Below, one piece after another: positions 57,467 through 64,000 of a stretch of DNA of 64,000 nt. The notes beneath the pieces were generated by a model, which was given only the letters and a program-made list of their open reading frames with translations, ran no database searches and was not told the DNA's origin. Origin of the DNA: an uncultured Clostridia bacterium (GTDB lineage Bacteria; Bacillota; Clostridia; UBA1381); NCBI GenBank assembly GCA_947591315.1, contig CANQDD010000006.1, positions 1 through 64,000 on the forward strand, given 5' to 3'. The position numbers were made by a program, and so were the translations under genes. Each line of letters begins with the position of its first letter. The first letter of the stretch is position 1.

Positions 57467-59671
57467 ATGGCAAGAAAGAAAAAGACAGAGGACGAGGAAA
57501 TAGTTTACGCTCCGATAGACGAGCAGCCGATAACGGAAACGCTCGAAAAAAACTATATGCCCTACGCGATGAGCGTTATAGTGTCGAGAGCGATACCGGA
57601 AATAGACGGCTTTAAGCCGGCGCATAGGAAGCTTTTATACACGATGTATAAAATGGGACTTTTGGGCGGCAAGCTCACGAAATCGGCTAATGTTGTCGGT
57701 CAGACGATGAAACTGAACCCCCACGGCGACGCGACGATTTACGAAACGATGGTGCGTCTCACGCGCGGTCACGAGGCGCTATTGCACCCGCTCGTGGAGT
57801 CGCAGGGTAACTTCGGCAAGCAGTTTTCGCGTGATATGGCTTACGCCGCGCCGAGATACACCGAGGTAAGGCTTGAACCGATATGTCAGGAGATTTTCGG
57901 GGATATAAACAAAAACACCGTTAAATTCGTCGATAACTACGACGGTGAGATGCAGGAGCCTACCCTTCTGCCGGTAGCTTTCCCGAATATACTCGTGAAC
58001 CCCAACCAGGGTATCGCGGTAGGTATGGCGAGCAATATATGCTCGTTTAATCTCGCGGAGACGTGCGCCGCGACAGTCGCGCTTTTGAAAAACGAGAATG
58101 CGGACGTTATGAAGTATATGCCCGCGCCGGACTTTTCGATGGGCGCGGATATAATATACAACGAGGACGAGATGCGCGCCATATACGAAACGGGACGCGG
58201 CAGCTTCAAAATGCGCGCAAAGTATGTCTATGACAAGAAAAACAACTGCATAGAGATAACGGAAATTCCGTATACAACAACGTCCGAGGCGATAATCGGA
58301 AAGTTTATGGATTTGGTTAAGGCGAATAAGCTTAAAGAGATAAGCGACGCGCGCGACGAGACGGGTCTTGACGGCTTTAAGATCACGCTTGACCTAAAGC
58401 GCGGCACTGATCCCGATCAGCTGATGTCAAAGCTGTATAAATTAACGCCGCTCGAGGACACATTCAGCTGCAACTTCAACGTGCTTATAAAGACGCGCCC
58501 CGTTGTTCTGGGCGTGAGAGATATACTTCTCGAATGGATAAAGTTCCGTATGGAGTGCGTTAAAAACGGCATAAAATACGATATAGACAAAAAGAGCGAG
58601 CGGCTGCATCTGCTCACAGGTCTTAAAAAGATTTTGCTCGATATAGACAAGGCGATTTCTATTATCCGCCACACGGAGCTTGAAGCGGACGTTGTGCCGA
58701 ACCTTATGGACGGCTTCGGTATAGACAAGGTTCAGGCGGAGTATGTTGCGGAGATAAAGCTGCGTAATTTGAACCGCGAATATATCTTAAACCGCACAGC
58801 CGATATCGAAAAGCTTATGGAGGAGCTTGAAGAGCTTAACCGCATACTCGGCGACGATAAGGAAGTTAAAAAGGTAATCGCCGACCAGCTTAAACGGATA
58901 AGCAAAAAGTACGGTCAGGAAAGAAAAACAACGCTCATAACGAGCGAGGACGTTACGGAGTACAAGGAGGTCGTCACGGTCGACGACTACCCGCTGACGA
59001 TTTTCTTCACGAAGGAGAATTACCTTAAAAAGATTTCGGCGGTGTCGCTCCGTTCAAGCACAAACGAGCACAAGCTAAAGGAAAACGACGAGATTTTACA
59101 GACGATAGAGACGACGAACAAGACGGAGCTTATATTCTTCACCGACAAGTGCGCCGCGTACAAGATGAAAACGTACGATATGCCCGACGCGAAGGTAAGC
59201 ACAATGGGAGAGTACCTCCCCGGTCTTTTGGGGCTTGACGAGGACGAGAAAGTGCTGTACGTCGTCGTTACGGCGGACTATAGCGGATATATGCTGTTCA
59301 CGTTCGAGAACGGTAAAATGGCGAAGGTGGAGCTTAAAAATTACGAGACGAAAACAAACCGTAAAAAGCTCATCGGCGCGTACAGCGACAAGTCGCCCGT
59401 ATGCGATATTCGCTTTATCAATGGTGACACGGACGTAATTCTCATGTCGAACAACAACCGCGCGCTGTGCCTTAACACCGCAAAGATACCTCTGAAAGCC
59501 ACAAAGAGCACGCAGGGCGTGCAGGCTATGACGCTGCGCCGTAAGGGAAGCGTTATCGTGAAGGTCGTAGGCGCGGACGAGGGCGTTATAGAGAACGCCG
59601 ACAAGTACCGCTCGCGGAATATCCCCGCCGCGGGAAGCGCGATTTCGGACGCGCAGATGAGCCTTATATAG
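57467..59671 (+). CDS. Type IIA DNA topoisomerase subunit A (divergent GyrA/ParC)
   Basis: A 734-residue protein. The catalytic Tyr131 is in AYAAPRYTEVRLEP, with DGFKPAHRKLLYTMYKMG upstream (compare DGLKPVHRRIL in GyrA) and NPHGDATIYETMVRL. A coiled-coil tower (about 400-500) and a C-terminal beta-pinwheel-like region (about 500-730) with a partly degenerate repeat pattern follow. No clear GyrA box (QRRGGKG) is seen, in line with a ParC-like decatenase. It works with the subunit B encoded just upstream and probably shares its transcript with citrate synthase downstream. Confidence 0.88.
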   Translation: MARKKKTEDEEIVYAPIDEQPITETLEKNYMPYAMSVIVSRAIPEIDGFKPAHRKLLYTMYKMGLLGGKLTKSANVVGQTMKLNPHGDATIYETMVRLTRGHEALLHPLVESQGNFGKQFSRDMAYAAPRYTEVRLEPICQEIFGDINKNTVKFVDNYDGEMQEPTLLPVAFPNILVNPNQGIAVGMASNICSFNLAETCAATVALLKNENADVMKYMPAPDFSMGADIIYNEDEMRAIYETGRGSFKMRAKYVYDKKNNCIEITEIPYTTTSEAIIGKFMDLVKANKLKEISDARDETGLDGFKITLDLKRGTDPDQLMSKLYKLTPLEDTFSCNFNVLIKTRPVVLGVRDILLEWIKFRMECVKNGIKYDIDKKSERLHLLTGLKKILLDIDKAISIIRHTELEADVVPNLMDGFGIDKVQAEYVAEIKLRNLNREYILNRTADIEKLMEELEELNRILGDDKEVKKVIADQLKRISKKYGQERKTTLITSEDVTEYKEVVTVDDYPLTIFFTKENYLKKISAVSLRSSTNEHKLKENDEILQTIETTNKTELIFFTDKCAAYKMKTYDMPDAKVSTMGEYLPGLLGLDEDEKVLYVVVTADYSGYMLFTFENGKMAKVELKNYETKTNRKKLIGAYSDKSPVCDIRFINGDTDVILMSNNNRALCLNTAKIPLKATKSTQGVQAMTLRRKGSVIVKVVGADEGVIENADKYRSRNIPAAGSAISDAQMSLI

Positions 59672-59706
59672 TACGGCTCAAATAATCAGAAAGGGACGTG
59701 ATATAA

Positions 59707-61077
59707 ATGGAATACATCAATGACGAGCTGAGGGAAAAGCTGCAGCCGCGCTTTGAAAAAGAGGCGACGGACATATACAAGCCCTTTTCAAAAAATCTGT
59801 TCAAGGAATATGACGTTAAAAGAGGTTTAAGAAACGACGACGGCACGGGCGTTATGGCGGGACTTACCTCGATAGGCTCGGTTATCGGATATGAGATGAA
59901 AAACGGCAAAAAAGTGCCGATCGAAGGTCACCTGCGTTACAGAGGCTACGACCTCTGCGACCTCGTGAGAAGCTGTGAAAACGAAAACCGTTTCGGTTTT
60001 GACGAGGTGGCGTATCTGCTCTTGTTCGGACATCTGCCCGACAAAAACACGCTCCGTGAGTTTTCGTCGCTTATCGGTATACTGCGCCCTCTCCCGCCCG
60101 GATTTACGGAGGATATGATATTAAAAGCGCCGAGCAGCAATATTATGAATAAGATTGCCCGCGCGGTGCTTGCGTCGTACTCGTACGACTCAAACCCCGA
60201 CGACATATCGGTCGGAAATATACTCAGGCAGTCGATAGAGCTTATAGCGCGTCTGCCGGTCATGGCGGCGTACGGCTATCAGGCAAAAAGTCACTACCAC
60301 GACGGTAACAGCCTTTACCTGCACGCGCCGCAAAAGGATTTGTCTACGGCTGAAAATCTGCTTTACATGCTGCGTCCCGACAACAGGTACACGCGTGAGG
60401 AAGCGGAAATGCTCGATTTGCTGCTTATGGTTCACGCGGAGCACGGCGGCGGTAACAACTCGGCGTTCACGACGCGCGTCGTGTCATCGTCGGGCACAGA
60501 TACATACAGCGCGATAGCGGCGGCAATAGGCTCGCTCAAAGGTCCGAAGCACGGCGGCGCGAACGCTAAGGTTATGGGTATGATCGAGGAAATTAAGGCG
60601 AACGTACATAACTGGTCGGACGACGGCGAGCTTTCCGATTATCTTATTAAAATTCTTAAAAAGGAAGCGTACGACCGCACAGGTCTTATTTACGGCATGG
60701 GACACGCCATTTACACGTACTCCGACCCGCGCTGCGTGCTGCTTAAAGAAAAGGCGGAGCAGCTTGTGACGCTCAGTCCCGAGTACCGCGAGGAATTTGA
60801 GCTGTATAAGTCGATAGAACGGCTCACGGCGGGACTGTTCGCCGAGATACGCCGCAACGACAAGGTTATGTGCGCGAACGTGGATATGTATTCGGGCTTC
60901 GTGTATAAAATGCTCGGCATACCGCCGGAGATGTATACGCCGCTGTTCGCGATTGCGAGAATTACCGGCTGGAGCGCGCACCGTCTGGAGGAAACCATCG
61001 GCTGCGGCAGAATTATACGTCCGGCGTACAAGTCTATCATAGGTGAAAAGGAATATGTTCCGCTCGACGAGCGGTAA
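59707..61077 (+). CDS. Citrate synthase
   Basis: A 456-residue citrate/2-methylcitrate synthase condensing acetyl-CoA with oxaloacetate. Catalytic residues are in LMVHAEHGGGNNSAFTTRV (His243/His246 region), SLKGPKHGGANAKV and GMGHAIYTYSDPRCVLLKE. An N-terminal extension of about 45 residues precedes the usual domain, as in related Clostridial enzymes. The start follows AAAGGGACGTG. It lies 35 nt behind the topoisomerase A gene and 18 nt before the glycosyltransferase gene. With the aconitase gene elsewhere it gives an oxidative entry to 2-oxoglutarate. Confidence 0.93.
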   Translation: MEYINDELREKLQPRFEKEATDIYKPFSKNLFKEYDVKRGLRNDDGTGVMAGLTSIGSVIGYEMKNGKKVPIEGHLRYRGYDLCDLVRSCENENRFGFDEVAYLLLFGHLPDKNTLREFSSLIGILRPLPPGFTEDMILKAPSSNIMNKIARAVLASYSYDSNPDDISVGNILRQSIELIARLPVMAAYGYQAKSHYHDGNSLYLHAPQKDLSTAENLLYMLRPDNRYTREEAEMLDLLLMVHAEHGGGNNSAFTTRVVSSSGTDTYSAIAAAIGSLKGPKHGGANAKVMGMIEEIKANVHNWSDDGELSDYLIKILKKEAYDRTGLIYGMGHAIYTYSDPRCVLLKEKAEQLVTLSPEYREEFELYKSIERLTAGLFAEIRRNDKVMCANVDMYSGFVYKMLGIPPEMYTPLFAIARITGWSAHRLEETIGCGRIIRPAYKSIIGEKEYVPLDER

Positions 61078-61095
61078 AACGCGGAGGAAAAAATT

Positions 61096-61836
61096 ATGGA
61101 TAAGGTGAATATACTCGGCGTAAAGGTCGATATGGTCACGATTGACGAGGCAAGTGACCTCATTATGCGGTTTATGGAGGAGGAAAAATTCCACTCTGTT
61201 TTTACGCCCAACTCCGAAATTATAATGCGAGCGTACAGGGACGGTGAATTTGCAGACCTTCTGAATAACGCGGACTTGCTGACAGCCGACGGTATCGGCG
61301 TAGTGTACGCGTCAAGAATACTCAAAAAGCCGCTCAAAGAGCGCGCGGCGGGCTTTGATATCGCGAAAAAGGTACTCGGTAAAATGAGTGCGTCGGAGCA
61401 CAGCCTGTTCCTGTTCGGCGGCAAGCCCGGCGTTGCGGAAAAAGCCGCGGAAAACCTAACAAAGGATTATCCCGGTCTTAAGATTGCCGGTATGAGAAAC
61501 GGTTATTTTAAGGACGATGAAGTGAGTGAGATTGTGCGCGAAATAAACGAGTCGGGCGCGGATATGATTTTCGTATGCCTCGGTGCGCCGAAGCAGGAGC
61601 AATGGATAGACAAAAATAAGTCGAGCCTTACGAATATACGCGTCGCCATGGGTATCGGCGGAAGCCTTGACGTGTTTGCAGGCACGGCTGAACGCGCGCC
61701 CGAATTTTTCTGCAAGACTGGTCTGGAATGGTTCTACAGACTGTGCAAGGAGCCGTGGCGCGCGAAGCGTATGGCAGACCTGCCGAAATTCGCGTTTACG
61801 GTTCTGAAAAACGGTAAGAAATACGAGCAGGAATAA
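61096..61836 (+). CDS. WecB/TagA/CpsF family glycosyltransferase
   Basis: A 246-residue family-26 glycosyltransferase. Signatures are VFTPNSEIIMRAYRDGEFADLLNNADLLTADGIGVVYASRI (in part; catalytic Asp in LLTADG) and FVCLGAPKQEQWI. TagA-type enzymes add N-acetylmannosamine to the undecaprenyl-linked GlcNAc of wall teichoic acid linkage units or similar polymers. The C-terminal RLCKEPWRAKRM tail is the basic membrane-association end of TagA. The start follows GCGGAGGAAAAA. It sits in a run of mixed-function genes transcribed in the same direction. Confidence 0.92.
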   Translation: MDKVNILGVKVDMVTIDEASDLIMRFMEEEKFHSVFTPNSEIIMRAYRDGEFADLLNNADLLTADGIGVVYASRILKKPLKERAAGFDIAKKVLGKMSASEHSLFLFGGKPGVAEKAAENLTKDYPGLKIAGMRNGYFKDDEVSEIVREINESGADMIFVCLGAPKQEQWIDKNKSSLTNIRVAMGIGGSLDVFAGTAERAPEFFCKTGLEWFYRLCKEPWRAKRMADLPKFAFTVLKNGKKYEQE

Positions 61837-61850
61837 AGGCGGGATTGACT

Positions 61851-62525
61851 ATGGGAATACTTATAGCGATAGACGGCGTTGACGCAAGCGGCAAGCAGAC
61901 ACAGACGGAGCTTTTGGCGAAGCGTCTCACGGACGAGGGGTTTCCGGTGAGACAGGTGTCGTTCCCCGCGTATGATAACCCGTCGTCAACGCTCGTCAAG
62001 ATGTACCTTAACGGCGCTTTCGGGGACAAGCCTTCGGACGTTAACGCTTACGCGACGTCCGTTCTTTTCGCGTCCGACCGTTTCGCGACGTTCCGCACCG
62101 ACTGGGGCAAGGATTATGACGGCGGCAAAATCATAATCGCCGACAGGTACGTTTCGTCAAACCTCATACATCAGGCGAGCAAGATCGACGATGAAACGGA
62201 AAAGGACAAGTTTCTTATCTGGCTCGACAATCTGGAGTACGGCGTGTTCTCCCTCCCCCGCCCCGACGCGACGATTTTTCTCGATATGCCGCCGGAGTAC
62301 GGCGCGGAGCTTATGAAAGACAGGCGCAACAAGTCCACGGACGGCGAGGTCAAGGACATACACGAAAGCGACCGCGCGTACCTCGAAAAAAGCTACGCGA
62401 ACGCGGTGTACGTCGCGGAAAAGTTCGGCTGGAAGCGGATAAAGTGCGTCGAGAACGGCGCGGTGAGAACCGTGGACGATATTCACAGCGATATATACGC
62501 CATAGTTAAGGAGCTGTTAAAGTGA
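61851..62525 (+). CDS. tmk: Thymidylate kinase-like protein
   Basis: A 224-residue P-loop kinase of dTMP. The P-loop IDGVDASGKQTQTELL is near the N-terminus, followed by DRYVSSNLIHQASKI (the DRY/H motif), LPRPDATIFLDMPPEYG, and a LID region LMKDRRNKSTDGEVKDIHE. It is slightly longer than usual Tmk and the lid differs from the RxR-rich classical one. The start ATG at 61851 follows GGCGGG. Its stop overlaps the GTG start of the next gene by 4 nt, so the two are translationally coupled. Confidence 0.9.
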   Translation: MGILIAIDGVDASGKQTQTELLAKRLTDEGFPVRQVSFPAYDNPSSTLVKMYLNGAFGDKPSDVNAYATSVLFASDRFATFRTDWGKDYDGGKIIIADRYVSSNLIHQASKIDDETEKDKFLIWLDNLEYGVFSLPRPDATIFLDMPPEYGAELMKDRRNKSTDGEVKDIHESDRAYLEKSYANAVYVAEKFGWKRIKCVENGAVRTVDDIHSDIYAIVKELLK

Positions 62526-64000
62526 AAAAGCTTTTAATGCTGTTTGCCGTATTTTTTATTGTGATGGGAGTAAGCGCGGCGGCTGACGGCGAAATTGAAA
62601 TAACGATAGACGGCGAGCCGCTATACACGGAAAACGCGCCCGTAAACATAGACGGACGCGTGCTTGTGCCGATGAGAGCCGTGTTCGAGGCGCTTGACGC
62701 GGACGTCACGTGGGACGGCGAAGCGCAGACGGTTTGGGCGTCGCGCGAGGACGAGTTCATAGCGATCGACCTTGTAAAAGGCACAATGGGCGCGGGCGTG
62801 TTCAATTCCGACGGCAAGCCGTACTGGGTGTCGGACGAAAAGCTCGACGTACCCGCGAGGCTTATAGGCGACTACACGTACATTCCCGTAAGAGCGGTGT
62901 CGGAAACGCTGAGCGCGTGCGTAAACTGGGACGGCGAGCATAACCGCGTCGTAATAGACAGCCGCCGCGACGTGCAGGGCACCGTTTACTACGCGTCCGA
63001 CTCCGATTTCCAGTACCTCTACTGTGTCGGCAAAAACGGGCGCGGCAGACGGCTTTTGTCGAAAAGGCAGGTCGAATCGCTCGAAATAAGCGACGGGTAC
63101 GTGTACTACATTGACAAGAAAAATCAGTACCTCTACCGCGCGAACAGTTTGAGCGGCGAGGAGCTTTTGGTAGACCGCTCCGTGTACAAGGTCAAGGCGG
63201 AGGACGGGTACGTGTACTACGTCGAGCTTGACGGCGGCGGCACGAAAAGCGGCATACTCTACCGCCTTAACGTCAACACCGGCGAAAAGCAGCAGCTTGT
63301 TGACACGCATATTAAGTACGCCGAAAAGTACAAGGACTATATATATTTCAACATAGACGGCAGAAACGTCATGTACGCGCTGTACGAGGACGGCAGCGCG
63401 ATGTATACGGTCGACACGGGCGACAGCGTGTACTCGAAGCTGTACCCGTTCAACTGCATATTCTACGGAGATTACATTCTTATTGAGGACGGCGTGTGGT
63501 TCGGCAACCTCATGCGGTGCGACCTTAACGGCGGCAATATGATACCGCTTACAAGGCTGAACGCGCTCGTTGAGAAGAACCAGCAGCACAACGATAAGAT
63601 AATATACAAGCAGCCCGACCACGGTCAGGATATTTACTGCATAAATATTGACGGCAGCGACAACCACCTCGTGCATCAGAGCGACCCGACGTGGCTCGAT
63701 ATAACGCTGCTCGCGCAGTGGGACGATATGGTGTACTACAAGCACCCGATGCGCAACGAGGTTTACAGGGTGAATCTCGACGGCTCAAACGACATTTACG
63801 TCGGGTACGCGGACAGTATTCAGGTGCATAACGGCAAGCTGTTTCTGGCGTTTAACGGTCTGTATATGGGCGATTTGGACGGCAGCAATATGCAGAAGCT
63901 CTACGGCTATAAGCTGCGCGGCTTCGCGATTATAGACAATCTCGTGTACTTCAAGGACGATAAAACGACCCGCCTCGCCATGTCCGATTTCTACGGCAGA
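62522..64000 (+). CDS. Secreted copper-amine-oxidase-N plus DUF5050-like propeller protein (partial)
   Basis: The gene starts at a GTG (62522) overlapping the tmk stop (GTGA) with AAGGAG eight bases upstream, and stays open through the right edge, giving 493 residues without an end. It has a signal peptide (MKKLLMLFAVFFIVMGVSAAA) and a copper amine oxidase N-terminal-like domain (about 22-135, RVLVPMRAVFEALDADVTWDG, YIPVRAVSETLSACVNWDG). Repeated beta-blades follow with the recurring pattern DGYVYYID / G-LYR-N / G, as in DUF5050 proteins. These are envelope proteins of Clostridia of unknown function; the N-terminal domain probably binds wall material. The 3' end lies outside the window. Confidence 0.85.
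   Translation, partial: MKKLLMLFAVFFIVMGVSAAADGEIEITIDGEPLYTENAPVNIDGRVLVPMRAVFEALDADVTWDGEAQTVWASREDEFIAIDLVKGTMGAGVFNSDGKPYWVSDEKLDVPARLIGDYTYIPVRAVSETLSACVNWDGEHNRVVIDSRRDVQGTVYYASDSDFQYLYCVGKNGRGRRLLSKRQVESLEISDGYVYYIDKKNQYLYRANSLSGEELLVDRSVYKVKAEDGYVYYVELDGGGTKSGILYRLNVNTGEKQQLVDTHIKYAEKYKDYIYFNIDGRNVMYALYEDGSAMYTVDTGDSVYSKLYPFNCIFYGDYILIEDGVWFGNLMRCDLNGGNMIPLTRLNALVEKNQQHNDKIIYKQPDHGQDIYCINIDGSDNHLVHQSDPTWLDITLLAQWDDMVYYKHPMRNEVYRVNLDGSNDIYVGYADSIQVHNGKLFLAFNGLYMGDLDGSNMQKLYGYKLRGFAIIDNLVYFKDDKTTRLAMSDFYGR

Noticed and set aside
1-64000. tRNA, rRNA, SRP RNA or tmRNA genes
   Set aside because: I looked for tRNA-like cloverleaf ends and conserved rRNA or SRP motifs on both strands and saw none; a covariance search would be needed to exclude a missed tRNA.

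Overview
The window looks like a chromosomal contig of an anaerobic, moderate-GC member of the Clostridia (Firmicutes), probably a gut-type lineage. The indicators are: an SLH-domain surface protein, a SCIFF ranthipeptide with its radical-SAM maturase beside yajC and a TIGR04086 membrane protein, MecA, YlxM/Ffh, an RNase M5-like Toprim protein, a VanW protein, copper-amine-oxidase-N amidases, a two-headed 2-hydroxyacyl-CoA dehydratase activase, and GTP-type PEP carboxykinase. Shine-Dalgarno sites (GGAGG type) and sigma-A promoters with 17-nt spacers are very regular, which fixes most starts. I saw no rRNA, tRNA, CRISPR array, intact transposase or prophage.

Layout. 1-5070: a large SLH-anchored surface protein that enters from the left edge and is split by a -1 frame change at an A AAA AAG heptamer. 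5071-6808: gene-poor DNA with two related structured RNA-like elements, a zinc-ribbon remnant, a doubtful small gene and hairpins. 6809-8381: fumarase/tartrate dehydratase beta subunit and a HAD hydrolase. 8382-9400: a tandem array of five promoter-driven small RNA units. 9401-11396: sigma factor and DUF4179 anti-sigma-like protein. 11538-14926: khpA, rpsP, ffh, ylxM, RNase M5-like and a small conserved gene. 15124-19428: giant acyl-CoA dehydratase activase. 19474-24277: a small conserved protein, DUF6062 and DUF4364 genes, a MATE-ATPase fusion, a secreted nuclease and L-rhamnose mutarotase. 24497-27725: scfB, scfA, TIGR04086, yajC, mecA. 27891-32529: M23 peptidase, aconitase, flippase. 32579-36588: amidase, ruvB, ruvA, ruvC. 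36686-39290: argG, argH. 39344-46050: BspA-like LRR protein, AbrB/RelE-type pair, two XRE regulators, dGTPase-like protein, lipoprotein and WYL regulator. 46240-55218: pckG, then aspS-gatB-gatA-gatC, VanW protein and a cysteine-cluster protein. 55426-64000: topoisomerase IIA B and A subunits, citrate synthase, TagA-type glycosyltransferase, thymidylate kinase-like protein and a partial surface protein leaving the right edge.

How the genes fit together. The central carbon genes (citrate synthase, aconitase, a lone fumarase beta subunit, PEPCK) are scattered and suggest a partial TCA route feeding amino-acid synthesis, including arginine through argGH. The archaeal-type AspRS beside gatCAB points to tRNA-dependent Asn/Gln formation. 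Several small regulatory layouts stand out: hairpins at ribosome binding sites, a terminator directly in front of gatC, autoregulatory palindromes at XRE genes, and repeated inverted repeats around a lipoprotein gene next to a WYL regulator.

The strongest candidate for something undescribed is the small-RNA array at 8456-9340. Five minus-strand units each have their own consensus promoter with exactly 17 nt between the boxes. Four of them carry hairpins sharing a UA/GAA internal loop, with compensatory changes in the stems.
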